64,000 nt of DNA from Hufsiella arboris (GCF_009834875.1 NZ_WVHT01000012.1:1-64000), one strand, 5' to 3'; positions 8,144 to 17,584 are shown, counted from the stretch's first letter. Notes: generated by a model not told the origin, from the sequence alone. Numbers and translations are program-made.

Positions 8144-10915
8144 ATGAAACGAATACTACTTATCATTATACTTTTCTCGTCGCTTGGCCTGTATGCGCAG
8201 CAAGCAAAGATTAGCGGGACAGCGTCCGACAGTTTAACGGCCAAACCGTTAAGCGGTGCCAGCATTAAGGTAAAAGGGAAAACCAACGGCACTACCACAG
8301 ACGCGCAGGGAAATTTCTCGTTGAATATTGCCAATCTAAAGTTTCCTTTATTACTATCGGTATCATCAGTAGGATACGAAAACAAGGAGATCCTGGTAAA
8401 TAACGCCGGCGAGGCTGTGCGTATCACTTTAAACCAGCAGGTTGTGCTGCTTAACGAGGTTGTAACAGCAGCCAGCCGCGTAAGTGAAAACATCCTCCGG
8501 TCACCGGTAAGTATTGAAAAACTAAACCTGAAAGGTATCAAAGAAAACCCTTCGTTAACGTTTTACGATGGCTTGCAAAGTTTAAAAGGAATGGAAGCCG
8601 TTACCAGCAGTTTAACTTACAAACAGGTTAATTCGCGGGGTTTTAACAGTACCGGCAATCCACGATTTCTACAGCTGGTAGACGGAGTTGATAACCAAAC
8701 CCCGGGTTTGAATTTTGCAGTAGGTAATATGTTCGGCGCTTCGGATATTGACGTAGAAAGCGTCGAAGTTATTCCCGGTGCGGCTTCTGCACTTTATGGC
8801 CCTGTGGCATTCAACGGCGCATTGCTTATGCACACAAAGGATGCTTTTCAATACCAGGGTCTTACGCTACAAGCTAAAACCGGCATTAACCACCTTAATG
8901 AAAGCGCCACCGGATCTAAAGGCTTATATGACCTCGCTCTGCGTTATGCAAAAGCCTTCAATAACAAGTTCGCATTTAAGATCAACGCGTCCTACCTGAG
9001 CGGAACAGACTGGTACGCGACAAATTACACGGATGTAAGCGCCCTCACACCTGCCAATATGCGCGGTCCGGCTAATCCTGGAAAGGACGCGCTTAATATC
9101 TACGGAGACGAAGTGTCAAAACCAATAGATGGCGTTGGCCTGGTATCACGCACCGGCTACGAAGAAAAGGACCTGATGAATTACGATGTTTACAGCCTGA
9201 AGCTGAATGGTGCATTGCAATACAAAATAACCGATAAGTTGCAGGCCATTTACCAGTACAATTATGGACGGGGCACAGCGAGCTATTCCGGCAGCAGCCG
9301 TTTTGATCTGAATAATTTTGTACTGCAAACACACCGCCTGGAATTAAAGTCGAACAATTTCTTTGTTCGCGGATACACCGTGATAGAAAATTCGCACGAT
9401 TCATATAATACACGTTCACTGGCGCAATTTATAAACCGCGACTGGGTTCAGGATCTTACCGGCAAGGTTGTAAGCCCAGACAAAGCCGATAACACTTGGT
9501 TCGACCGTTACACAGCAGCATTTAAGGGGGAGGTTAACGGAGTGAACGCCCAAAACCATGGCGCGGCCAGAGTCTTTGCCGACCAGGGAAGATTCTTGCC
9601 AGGAACAGCAGCTTTTAATGATGCAAAAGACGCTTCAATTCACAATTATGGTTTAAGCGGCGCCGGCGTTTTCAGCAATAGCAAATTTTACAATGCAGAA
9701 GGGCAGTATGATTTCCGGTCTGCCGTAAAAGTGATCGACCTCCTTGCCGGGGCAAGCTTTCGCTACTATGACATGTTCACTAATGGCAGTCTCTTCGACG
9801 ATAAAGACAACAAAGTTACCATTAAAGAGTTCGGAGCCTTTGTGCAAGCAGGAAAAAGCCTGATCGATGATAAGTTACGCCTGTTGGCATCGATACGTTA
9901 CGATAAAAACGAAAATTTCGATGGCTATTTTACGCCAAGGGTATCGGCGGTGTACACTGTTGCACGCAATCATAACTTCCGCGCATCGTACCAAACCGGC
10001 TTCAGGAATCCGACACCGGTCGATCAATTCATCCACCTGAACGTAGGCCCTATCACCATCCTCGGCGGCGCTCCAAAGAACAGTGAAAATCTTACCGTTT
10101 ATCAGAATTCATTTACCGCAAGCTCATTTGGCGCATTTGCAGGAGCATTCGGAAAAGACTTAGCCGGAGGAAAACCTTTTCCGCAGGCCGTAGCAGATAA
10201 TAAAAATTTACTGCAGAAATCAAACGTACCCTACATCAAACCCGAACAACAAAAAGCCTTTGAAGTAGGCTACAAAGGACTACTTGCCAATAAGCTCATG
10301 ATAGACCTGAACTATTATTACAGCGCCTACACCAATTTCATCCTGAATACCACAGTAAATGCACCACAATCCAGCGTATATACCGCCGACGGTTCAATAA
10401 ATCCCATCGCTGCTGCCGAAGCCTTGAGCAGTACGACCAGTCATTTTTACCAGCTTTACACCAACGCGCCCGACAAAGTTTCGGCACAGGGCGGAGGTGC
10501 CGGGCTTACGTGGGTGCTTCCACGGAACTATACACTCGGTGGCAACATAACTATCGCCTCCTTTAACCTGCGAAATGCAAACCCCAACAATGTGGCGGCT
10601 TTCAATACGCCCAAATACAGCACCAATCTGACATTTGCCAACGGCAATGTCCTGCACGGATTTGGCTTTAACCTCAACTGGCATTGGCAAAGCGGATTTG
10701 ACTGGTACGGTACCTTTAACGGCAACCGCCCCGGAAGGATCGACGCTTACTCATTGGTGGATATGCAGGTTAATAAAAAACTCCCGAAGGCAAACGCGAC
10801 GATCAAGCTTGGCGGAAGCAATATTTTCAATAACCAGGTCTACCAGGCATATGGCTCTCCGTCTGTTGGTGCAATTTATTATGTATCGTTAACCTTTGAA
10901 AACCTCCTTAAATAA
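8144..10915 (+). CDS. TonB-dependent outer-membrane receptor
   Basis: A 923-residue receptor for energised uptake across the outer membrane. The signal peptide ends at about residue 19 (LYAQ). A carboxypeptidase-like regulatory domain covers about 22-105 (GTASDSLTAKPLSGASIKVKG). The plug runs from about 110 to 235, with NSRGFNSTGNPRFLQLVDGVDNQ and VESVEVIPGAASALYGPVAFNG. The rest is barrel, ending in aromatic-containing LTFENLLK. There is no SusD partner, so it is not a standard SusCD pair. Its stop codon overlaps the MFS start by one base (TAATG), indicating translational coupling. The ligand is not evident. Confidence 0.92.
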   Translation: MKRILLIIILFSSLGLYAQQAKISGTASDSLTAKPLSGASIKVKGKTNGTTTDAQGNFSLNIANLKFPLLLSVSSVGYENKEILVNNAGEAVRITLNQQVVLLNEVVTAASRVSENILRSPVSIEKLNLKGIKENPSLTFYDGLQSLKGMEAVTSSLTYKQVNSRGFNSTGNPRFLQLVDGVDNQTPGLNFAVGNMFGASDIDVESVEVIPGAASALYGPVAFNGALLMHTKDAFQYQGLTLQAKTGINHLNESATGSKGLYDLALRYAKAFNNKFAFKINASYLSGTDWYATNYTDVSALTPANMRGPANPGKDALNIYGDEVSKPIDGVGLVSRTGYEEKDLMNYDVYSLKLNGALQYKITDKLQAIYQYNYGRGTASYSGSSRFDLNNFVLQTHRLELKSNNFFVRGYTVIENSHDSYNTRSLAQFINRDWVQDLTGKVVSPDKADNTWFDRYTAAFKGEVNGVNAQNHGAARVFADQGRFLPGTAAFNDAKDASIHNYGLSGAGVFSNSKFYNAEGQYDFRSAVKVIDLLAGASFRYYDMFTNGSLFDDKDNKVTIKEFGAFVQAGKSLIDDKLRLLASIRYDKNENFDGYFTPRVSAVYTVARNHNFRASYQTGFRNPTPVDQFIHLNVGPITILGGAPKNSENLTVYQNSFTASSFGAFAGAFGKDLAGGKPFPQAVADNKNLLQKSNVPYIKPEQQKAFEVGYKGLLANKLMIDLNYYYSAYTNFILNTTVNAPQSSVYTADGSINPIAAAEALSSTTSHFYQLYTNAPDKVSAQGGGAGLTWVLPRNYTLGGNITIASFNLRNANPNNVAAFNTPKYSTNLTFANGNVLHGFGFNLNWHWQSGFDWYGTFNGNRPGRIDAYSLVDMQVNKKLPKANATIKLGGSNIFNNQVYQAYGSPSVGAIYYVSLTFENLLK

Positions 10916-12213
10916 TGGAAACGCTTTTAATTAACCCTCCGGAGGTCGTACGCCGAAAAACGTTGTACCTGTTTCCGCTATTTATATTATGCTTTCTGAG
11001 CAGTGCTTTCGGCGGATCGGTTTCTACACTGATGTCTGTTTACCTGCCGGTCGTTGTACAAGACCTGCGGGGCGGGCAGAACGCCGAACAGCTAAGCTAC
11101 ATTAGCGGCTACATCAATTCACTGTTCATTTTTGGCTGGGCTATCGGCGGATTTTCATGGGGGCTGATAAGTGACAGAACCGGCCGGAAGAGCGCTTTAC
11201 TGATGGCGATTTCCTGCTATGGTATTTTCACAGTATTGACAGGGTTTATGCCGAGTTGGCTGGGCCTTGTGATTTGCCGTTGCCTGAGCGGATTTGGCGT
11301 GGGCGGCGTGTTGGTCGTGTCGTTTACTTTGATAAGCGAAGTTTGGCCTGCTAAAAGTAAGGCGGTTTATACGGGCATTTTATCGATCGCCTTCCCGATT
11401 GGAATCTTCTCTGCCGGACTGATCAATTATTTTGTATCATCCTGGCGGGAAGGTTTCCTTATCGGATCGCTGCCTCTTGCGCTTGCGTTAATCGGATATT
11501 TCATTATCGATGAATCGGATGTCTGGACGACACACCGCACGGAAAAGCTACACAGCAAACTGATCGACAACAGCCTGTTTTCGGCGACCAACAGACAAGA
11601 CCTTCTAACTGGCTCTGTCATATTCGGCACCATGCTTATCGGTTTATGGGCCATATTTTCCTGGCTTCCTACATGGGTTCAAACCCTGGTAAACGATGAT
11701 GGCCAGAAGGAAAGAAGTTTAAGTATGATGTTCCTTGGTATGGGCGGGTTGGTAGGCGGCTTTTTTTCCGGCTGGCTGTTAAAAAGCGCAGGCATGAAAC
11801 GATCTCTGATTATTTGCTTCACTGTTTGCGCAGTCGTTTCCTTTATTCTTTTCAAAACGAACGATAGATTTTCGCAGGTTGTTTACGCGGAGATAGCGGT
11901 GCTTGCATTATTTTTCGGCGCCAGCCAGGGCATTTTATCAGTTTATATTCCCGGCTTGTTTAAAACAGGTATTCGTGCTGCGGCAACCGGCTTTTGCTTC
12001 AATGCCGGCCGACTGTTCACCGCGGCCGCCGTACTTTTTGTCGGCCTGCTTGTAAATGAGCTTGGCGGTTATGGGAACGCTTTGTTCATATTTTCACTTG
12101 TTTTTCTGGTTGGACTGATTTGCGTTCTGGCGCTGAAAATAAGTGATGAAGTTACTGCCCATACCAACAGTAAAATACCAGAAGCTAATATTATTACCGA
12201 TAACGAACTTTGA
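10915..12213 (+). CDS. MFS transporter
   Basis: A 432-residue inner-membrane carrier of the major facilitator superfamily with about 12 hydrophobic segments. The loop after the second helix carries the motif GLISDRTGRKSALL, and CRCLSGFGVGGVLVVSFTLISEVWP resembles the organic-acid/sugar symporter branches. A long polar loop (about residues 200-225) splits the two halves. It sits inside the operon, one base overlapping the receptor, so it probably carries the receptor's ligand from periplasm to cytoplasm, though export cannot be excluded. Confidence 0.9.
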   Translation: METLLINPPEVVRRKTLYLFPLFILCFLSSAFGGSVSTLMSVYLPVVVQDLRGGQNAEQLSYISGYINSLFIFGWAIGGFSWGLISDRTGRKSALLMAISCYGIFTVLTGFMPSWLGLVICRCLSGFGVGGVLVVSFTLISEVWPAKSKAVYTGILSIAFPIGIFSAGLINYFVSSWREGFLIGSLPLALALIGYFIIDESDVWTTHRTEKLHSKLIDNSLFSATNRQDLLTGSVIFGTMLIGLWAIFSWLPTWVQTLVNDDGQKERSLSMMFLGMGGLVGGFFSGWLLKSAGMKRSLIICFTVCAVVSFILFKTNDRFSQVVYAEIAVLALFFGASQGILSVYIPGLFKTGIRAAATGFCFNAGRLFTAAAVLFVGLLVNELGGYGNALFIFSLVFLVGLICVLALKISDEVTAHTNSKIPEANIITDNEL

Positions 12214-12215
12214 TT

Positions 12216-12764
12216 ATGGCACATATCGAATTAAACAATGATCTCCCCGGAATAAGGGGACTGATGGCTTTCCGGCCTGAAACGGAAAGGCCCTTAAATT
12301 TACTTGCGGAAACGCTCCTGCGTGACGATAATAACTCTTTGAGCCGCGGCGAACGCGAACTCATTGCGACTTATGTTTCATATCTGAATGATTGCTTTTT
12401 TTGCCAAAATGTCCATGGCGCTCTTGCCGGACATTACCTGAAGTGCAATACCGATGAAATCGATGAAATAAAAAATAATTTTAATTCCGTCAACATCAGC
12501 ACTAAGCTGAAAGCCTTATTGGACATTGCAGCAAGCGTACAAAAAGGCGGCAAACACGTAAGCGGTGAGCAGATAGCCGTGGCAAAAAACGCACGTGCAA
12601 GTGATGTGGAAATCCATGATACGGTTTTAATCGCCGCGGCATTTTGCATGTTCAACCGCTATGTCGACGGGCTAGCCACCTGGGCGCCTCAGGACAGGCA
12701 GTTTTATGTTAACAGGGCTCCGCAACGAGCCGAAGAAGGATATTTGGCGAGCGTTTTCAAATAG
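12216..12764 (+). CDS. AhpD-like peroxidase-related protein (2)
   Basis: A 182-residue paralogue of the first gene of the operon. The ATG at 12216, two bases after the MFS stop, is preferred over an upstream in-frame TTG because MAHIELNNDLPGIRG then aligns with MPHIALEPHLPGITG of the paralogue. The redox motif is C60-x-x-C63-xxx-H67 (NDCFFCQNVH). The second half repeats EIHDTVLIAAAFCMFNRYVDG. Two related thiol enzymes at the two ends of one transport operon may form a heteromer or act on successive intermediates (inference). A large hairpin closes the operon. Confidence 0.85.
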   Translation: MAHIELNNDLPGIRGLMAFRPETERPLNLLAETLLRDDNNSLSRGERELIATYVSYLNDCFFCQNVHGALAGHYLKCNTDEIDEIKNNFNSVNISTKLKALLDIAASVQKGGKHVSGEQIAVAKNARASDVEIHDTVLIAAAFCMFNRYVDGLATWAPQDRQFYVNRAPQRAEEGYLASVFK

Positions 12765-12770
12765 TTCTGT

Positions 12771-12805
12771 ATCAGCCGGACAATTCATATGAATGTCCGG
12801 CTGAT
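12771..12805 (+). terminator. Hairpin closing the AhpD/TonB/MFS operon
   Basis: An almost loop-free palindrome: ATCAGCCGGACAATTCAT (12771-12788) faces ATGAATGTCCGGCTGAT (12789-12805), with one bulged A. It starts 6 bases after the stop codon. No long T-run follows, so it may act as a 3'-end stabiliser or a weak terminator. Confidence 0.6.
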
Positions 12806-12843
12806 CAGTTTGTACATTCCTTAAACATCCTGATATTAGCGGA

Positions 12844-13143
12844 GTGAAAATCCTTTGCTGCCTATTGACGTTTTATGTATTGCTCCTTGCTGTAAAGCCA
12901 TGCTGCATAAATGATTCATGCGGCGATAACTCTGCTAAAAAAGAACTTCAAAAAGGTAATGACTGTAACGTTTGTTCTCCGTTCTTTTCATGCGGTACAT
13001 GCAACGGTTTCGTAATAAATCCGTCACAGGAAAAGGGCGCGTCTCTTTCGGCCTCTGTTCCCAGAAAATCATATCCGGTATACCTGACCCCCTTTTTTCA
13101 AAAAGTCACTTTAAAAATTTGGCAACCGCCCAAGTTAGTCTGA
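12844..13143 (+). CDS. Small secreted Cys-rich protein (DUF6660-like)
   Basis: A 99-residue protein with a GTG start, preceded by GGA. A hydrophobic signal segment (about 1-18) is followed by a cysteine-rich part: KPCCINDSC and then CNVCSPFFSCGTC (about 41-53), a CxxC-x5-CxxC arrangement suited to metal binding. The C-terminal third is basic. Its placement 42 bases before a TonB receptor resembles DUF6660-type proteins of Bacteroidota, which often accompany metal uptake or efflux genes. The family assignment rests on length, cysteine pattern and context. A role in periplasmic metal handling is inference. Confidence 0.65.
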   Translation: MKILCCLLTFYVLLLAVKPCCINDSCGDNSAKKELQKGNDCNVCSPFFSCGTCNGFVINPSQEKGASLSASVPRKSYPVYLTPFFQKVTLKIWQPPKLV

Positions 13144-13185
13144 CAGGTCAAATTCTCAATTTTCCTAACGACTAATTTACATTAA

Positions 13186-15375
13186 ATGAAAACTACATCG
13201 CTGCTCATTGCAGTATTATTATGCCATATAAGTTCGTTTGGTCAATACGCATTTCGGGGAAAAATCCTTGACAAAACCAGCGGACAGCCATTGCCAGGCG
13301 CGACATTCAGCTTTACAGACCTAAAACGTTCAATGGCGGCTAACGACACGGGGGTAGTTGAGTTTTCGGGCATACCAAGCGGTTTGCACAACATTCGGAT
13401 CAGCTATACAGGATATGAAATCCTTTTTATCCGCGCCAACGTAACAGGCGAACAGGATTCTTTACAACTGTTTTTGCTAAGCGCCAGGAACGAATCGGAA
13501 GATAATGAGTTGAATCAGGTGATTATAACTGCTACGCGCAGCGGCCTGGATCTCGCAAGCACACCGACCCGTGCAGAAGTGGTGAATGGCGAAGAGCTTC
13601 AAGAAAAGGCAAACATGAAACCTGGCGACATTCGTATGCTACTGGCAGAAACGACGGGGATTCAAACGCAGCAAACTTCTGCGACAAGTGCCAACGCCAG
13701 CATCCGCATTCAAGGCCTGGACGGAAAATACACCCAAATAATCCGGGATGGTTTTCCGCTTTATTCAGGGTTTTCGGGCGGCTTAGGCCTGTTGCAGATA
13801 GCTCCTCTTGATTTAAAACAGGTGGAAGTAATCAAAGGTTCATCATCTACCTTATATGGAGGAGGCGCAATTGCTGGCTTGGTGAACCTTGTTTCAAAAA
13901 CACCCTCCGAAAAACCGCAGCTGAACGTTTTATTGAACGCAACATCTGCGCTTGGTTTCGACGGCAGTGCATTTTACTCGTGGCGATCCGAAAATATCGG
14001 AACTACGATTTTTGCCGCCTATAACCATGGCAATGCCTACGATCCCGCAAATATCGACCTTACAGCTATTCCTAAGTACGACCGGGTTACATTAAATCCA
14101 AAGGTTTGGTTGTACCTCGGTAAAAATACGACTATTAATGTCGGAGTGAACGCGATGAGTGAAAATCGAATTGGGGGCGATCTCCATTATATCAAAGGCG
14201 ATGCCTCCTCCGATCATTCATATTTCGAGCAAAACAAAACGGGACGTATCAGTACGCAGGCAGGCTTTGATACCTGGCTTAATTATCAGAGCAAACTCAG
14301 TGTAAAAAACAGCCTCAGTTATTATGACCGAAAAATGCAATTACCGGATTATATCTTTTCAGGAAAGCAGTTTTCAACTTTTAGTGAAGCTAATTACGCA
14401 TACAACGGTGTGAAAGCCGAATGGATAGCCGGCTTGAATTTTTATTCAGATCATTTTGCCGAAGACAAGCAGATTTCTTTTCCCTTGCGCAGTTACTCCC
14501 AAAATACATTTGGAATATTTTTGCAGAATACATGGCGGGTTACTGAAAAACTCAGCCTGGAATCTGGTTTGCGTGGTGATTACCATACCGATTACGGTTT
14601 TTTTGTCCTGCCACGGTTAGCCGGACTTTGGAAGATCAATCCGTATTTATCAACCCGGATTAGCGGTGGTCTTGGTTATAAACCACCAACTATCTTTACC
14701 GAAGACGCGGAACGTATACAGTTCCGAAATGTATTACCGATTGATGTAAACAACACAAAAGCTGAAAGATCGTACGGCGCAAATATCGACCTTAATTATA
14801 CAGTCAGGCTTGTTAACGACAAGGTCGGATTTTCAGTTAATCAATTGTTTTTTTACACCAGAATAAAAGACCCGATTATTTTAACATCGCTGGATAACGG
14901 ATATTTACAATACCTGCAGCCACAGGGCGATCTGCATACCAAAGGACTGGAAACCAATGCCAGGATAATCACCGGGAATTTCAAGTTGTTTATCGGCTAT
15001 ACGTTCGCTGACGTAAACCAGCATACAAACGATCTTTTCCGACAGTATCCGCTTGTATCAAAACACCGGCTTAATAATGTATTGATGTACGAACTAGAAG
15101 ACAAATGGAAAATCGGTCTTGAGGCTTATTACTTTAGCAGGCAGCAGCTGAACGATGGTACAACTGGAAGAAGTTACTGGACAACCGGTTTTATGGCAGA
15201 AAAGATCTGGGAGAAATTTTCGCTGTTCATCAATTTTGAAAATTTTACCGATACACGCCAAACGCGCTTTGGAAGTATTTATACCGGCAGTATAACCAAT
15301 CCGGAATTCAAAGATATTTATGCTCCGCTTGACGGCTTTGTAATAAATGGAGGAATTAAATTGAATTTTGACTAA
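13186..15375 (+). CDS. TonB-dependent receptor, CirA/BtuB-like
   Basis: A 729-residue outer-membrane receptor, a typical length for siderophore or metal-complex receptors and shorter than SusC. It has a signal peptide to about residue 19, a carboxypeptidase-like regulatory domain (about 22-105), and a plug from about 110 to 235 (IRIQGLDGKYTQIIRDGFPLYSG; LKQVEVIKGSSSTLYGGGAIAGLVNLVSK). A 22-strand-type barrel follows, ending GGIKLNFD. The Cys-rich mini-protein upstream points to a metal or metal-chelate ligand (inference). It is not related to the 923-residue receptor beyond the superfamily. Confidence 0.92.
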   Translation: MKTTSLLIAVLLCHISSFGQYAFRGKILDKTSGQPLPGATFSFTDLKRSMAANDTGVVEFSGIPSGLHNIRISYTGYEILFIRANVTGEQDSLQLFLLSARNESEDNELNQVIITATRSGLDLASTPTRAEVVNGEELQEKANMKPGDIRMLLAETTGIQTQQTSATSANASIRIQGLDGKYTQIIRDGFPLYSGFSGGLGLLQIAPLDLKQVEVIKGSSSTLYGGGAIAGLVNLVSKTPSEKPQLNVLLNATSALGFDGSAFYSWRSENIGTTIFAAYNHGNAYDPANIDLTAIPKYDRVTLNPKVWLYLGKNTTINVGVNAMSENRIGGDLHYIKGDASSDHSYFEQNKTGRISTQAGFDTWLNYQSKLSVKNSLSYYDRKMQLPDYIFSGKQFSTFSEANYAYNGVKAEWIAGLNFYSDHFAEDKQISFPLRSYSQNTFGIFLQNTWRVTEKLSLESGLRGDYHTDYGFFVLPRLAGLWKINPYLSTRISGGLGYKPPTIFTEDAERIQFRNVLPIDVNNTKAERSYGANIDLNYTVRLVNDKVGFSVNQLFFYTRIKDPIILTSLDNGYLQYLQPQGDLHTKGLETNARIITGNFKLFIGYTFADVNQHTNDLFRQYPLVSKHRLNNVLMYELEDKWKIGLEAYYFSRQQLNDGTTGRSYWTTGFMAEKIWEKFSLFINFENFTDTRQTRFGSIYTGSITNPEFKDIYAPLDGFVINGGIKLNFD

Positions 15376-15382
15376 ACGAAAG

Positions 15383-15432
15383 AATGAGCCGGCTGACAGC
15401 TTCCGTTCAGGCCAGCTCATTAAGCATTATTT
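15383..15432. terminator. Convergent terminator
   Basis: An imperfect 13-14 bp stem (AATGAGCCGGCTG / CAGGCCAGCTCATT, about 15383-15422) is followed by TAAGCATTATTTTTTT. It lies between the convergent receptor and amidase genes and overlaps the amidase 3' end. Confidence 0.65.
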
Positions 15433-16233
15433 TTTTAAAGCTTTCAGCAGTTTATATTCGGCTATCGCTGTCAGCAAATTCTCCACAATTTCGGCCCGGC
15501 CCTCATTGGAGTTCATGTATTTTTCTTCTTTCGTGCTGCTGATATACCCAATTTCCGTGAGTACGGCCGGCATTCCGGCGCGCGCCAATACTGCCAGGCT
15601 CTGCTCCCGAACGCCCAGGTTATTCCTGTCCGATTTTCCGAATTGCTCCTGGATTTTTGAAGCGAGGGCCAGGCTTTGTTTGCGGAATTGATTTTTCATC
15701 AGCGAAAAAATGATCAGACTGGCAGGATCCTTAGGATCATAACCGTCGTAGTTTTTCTTATAATCCTTTTCGAAAAGGATAGATGCATTTTCCCGGATAG
15801 CGACATCCTGCTCGTCCAAGCGCCCGGAGCCGGACACATAGGTTTCCGTTCCGCTAAACGTGCTGCGCCCGGCTTTTTTAAGCGGCAGCGAGTTGCAATG
15901 AATAGATATAAAGACATCGGCTTTTGCTCGGTTCGCTATGCCGATACGGTCATAAAGCTTTACGTAAACATCAGTTGTCCGGGTGTAAATAACGCGCACG
16001 TCACTAAAGCGTGCTTCTATTGCTTTACCCAGCGCAAGTGCAACTTTTAAAGTAATTGATTTTTCAGCAGAGTATTCCCCGCTCGCTCCCCTGTCCTGGC
16101 CACCATGCCCGGCATCAATTACAATTGTTTTCACTTTCCCCGATGCGACCTGGCTAAAAGCAGGCTTCTGCGCACAGAGAGTCGTGAGAAAAATCAGTAC
16201 CAAACAGGGAAATTTTGAGAGTTTTTTTGTCAT
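15427..16233 (-). CDS. N-acetylmuramoyl-L-alanine amidase (Amidase_3)
   Basis: A 268-residue zinc amidase that cleaves the lactyl-peptide bond of peptidoglycan in the periplasm. The ATG at 16233 gives a proper signal peptide (ending near AFSQ); the frame stays open 30 codons upstream but without protein character. Zinc-binding motifs are seen in DAGHGGQD, the glutamate of AEKSITLKVALALG, and SIHCNS. The catalytic glutamate is in VLTEIGYISS near the C-terminus. It lacks LysM or other wall-binding domains. A short insertion (GTETYVSGS...NYDGYDPKDP) between the histidines is usual in Bacteroidota members. Confidence 0.92.
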   Translation of the reverse strand: MTKKLSKFPCLVLIFLTTLCAQKPAFSQVASGKVKTIVIDAGHGGQDRGASGEYSAEKSITLKVALALGKAIEARFSDVRVIYTRTTDVYVKLYDRIGIANRAKADVFISIHCNSLPLKKAGRSTFSGTETYVSGSGRLDEQDVAIRENASILFEKDYKKNYDGYDPKDPASLIIFSLMKNQFRKQSLALASKIQEQFGKSDRNNLGVREQSLAVLARAGMPAVLTEIGYISSTKEEKYMNSNEGRAEIVENLLTAIAEYKLLKALKK

Positions 16234-16413
16234 TAATATCGTACAGTTTGCTGCCTTTCCAGTCGTTAAAAAAATTACACGTTGCACCGCATTTTGTTTC
16301 AACCACCACCGTAAAGGGCTCAAAATGCATAAAAAACAATTAAATCGCCTAAAAATGTTGCTTTATGTGCTGAAAAATTTGAATTTTACACGAAACATTA
16401 TATACCTTTCGAC

Positions 16414-16590
16414 ATGGAAAAATTTTCAAAATTAAAAGAGCTTATCGCATCGGTAGAAGCGGACGCAGAAAAATTTTATAACAATTCTAACAACGCTGCA
16501 GGAACACGCGTTCGTAAAGCTATGCAAGATTTAAAAAACCTGGCTCAGGAAATCAGAACTGAGGTTACAGAAATTAAAAACAAAGCATAG
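16414..16590 (+). CDS. Histone H1-like (Hc1 family) mini-protein
   Basis: A 58-residue protein beginning MEKFSKLKELIASVEADAEK and containing AAGTRVRKAMQDLKNLAQEI. This matches the short Bacteroidota Hc1/histone H1-like family: an amphipathic helical pair with regularly spaced Lys/Arg, thought to bind DNA. A TACCTTTC box ends two bases before ATG, so the mRNA may be nearly leaderless. It is followed at 14 bases by a strong terminator, making it a monocistronic unit. Confidence 0.85.
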   Translation: MEKFSKLKELIASVEADAEKFYNNSNNAAGTRVRKAMQDLKNLAQEIRTEVTEIKNKA

Positions 16591-16603
16591 TCTAAAGAAA
16601 CAA

Positions 16604-16632
16604 GAAGAGCCCTTAATGGGCTCTTCACTTTT
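16604..16632 (+). terminator. Terminator of the histone-like gene
   Basis: A perfect 9-bp stem GAAGAGCCC/GGGCTCTTC (16604-16626, loop ttaat) is followed by ACTTTTATA. Confidence 0.8.
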
Positions 16633-16667
16633 ATATCACCTCTCAGAATCGTGTCGATTCTCACACT

Positions 16668-17399
16668 CTAAAAATATTTTTCGATCGTCAGCCCATAAGT
16701 AAACAACAGGTTTTCTTTATTTGTGCGAGCAAAATGATTATAAGTTAGCGAGCTTGTCAGGCCCAGCCACTTTCTAAGCTTAATTTTTAAGGCAGTATTG
16801 CCCTTTATAATGTAGTCACTTTTGTACTGCAGGGAATTTTGCAAAAAGCCAGTGCCCGAAAGCACGATGATTTCTTTAACCGTCCATTTAAAAGATAACC
16901 TGAGTGAATTACGAAAAGTTGTATATCGTTCCCGGGTGCTGTCATCCAGGAACAGATCACTTGTTTCAAACAGAATTCCGTCACTGATATTTAAATAATT
17001 ATTGTCATTATTAACCAGATTGTATGCGGCACCTATGCCGGTTTGCAACTGATTGTTAATTTTAAGCGAATAGCTCGTGGTATAATTTCCCAAACCCCAG
17101 TAATAAAGTTTCGTGTTTTTAGCGTAAAGATTAAAATCAAGCGTCGCGGTATAATCATTATTGGTAAGCCGCGAATCCTGGTTGCCATATAACCAGCTAT
17201 TGGAAGCGTTTAGCGTAACTCGTTTCTTCTTGACACTAAACCTTAAGGCATTGTTAAGCAGGTATGAATCGGCATCATCCGTTTTATTGATATTTCCCCC
17301 TAACGTAAAATTGACATAGTAATGAGTGCTGTCGGTAAATTGTGCGAATGAAAGCAGGTGACAAAGTATAAAAAAGAAAAGCATACATCCTTTTTTCAT
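16668..17399 (-). CDS. DUF481 outer-membrane beta-barrel protein
   Basis: A 243-residue exported protein with a signal peptide to about residue 19 (LLSFAQ). Alternating hydrophobic/polar strands follow, with sequence typical of DUF481 (ALRFSVKKKRVTLNASNSWLYG, LRLSFKWTVKEIIVLSGTGF), ending in an aromatic residue (IEKYF). That pattern suggests a small outer-membrane barrel. Function unknown. It is convergent with the histone-like gene and has about 230 bases of upstream space. Confidence 0.8.
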   Translation of the reverse strand: MKKGCMLFFFILCHLLSFAQFTDSTHYYVNFTLGGNINKTDDADSYLLNNALRFSVKKKRVTLNASNSWLYGNQDSRLTNNDYTATLDFNLYAKNTKLYYWGLGNYTTSYSLKINNQLQTGIGAAYNLVNNDNNYLNISDGILFETSDLFLDDSTRERYTTFRNSLRLSFKWTVKEIIVLSGTGFLQNSLQYKSDYIIKGNTALKIKLRKWLGLTSSLTYNHFARTNKENLLFTYGLTIEKYF

Positions 17400-17584
17400 A
17401 ATAAATACGAGATAGTTCTTTCTGGCTCCATTTACTACTGAATAGCCTGATTAAAGTTTTCAAAAAAGCAATTGACGGCTTCTGAAGACGAAATGACTAA
17501 TTAAAAAAACAGGAAATGAATGCTTTTTCATACACCTTATTTAATTATCCGGGAATTTCAAGCAACATGGAGGGTTTCCGGCAC

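Noticed and set aside
12972-13175. 67-codon frame overlapping the Cys-rich mini-protein
   Set aside because: Out of frame with the cysteine-rich gene, which has a signal peptide and regular Cys spacing; the overlap is a shadow.
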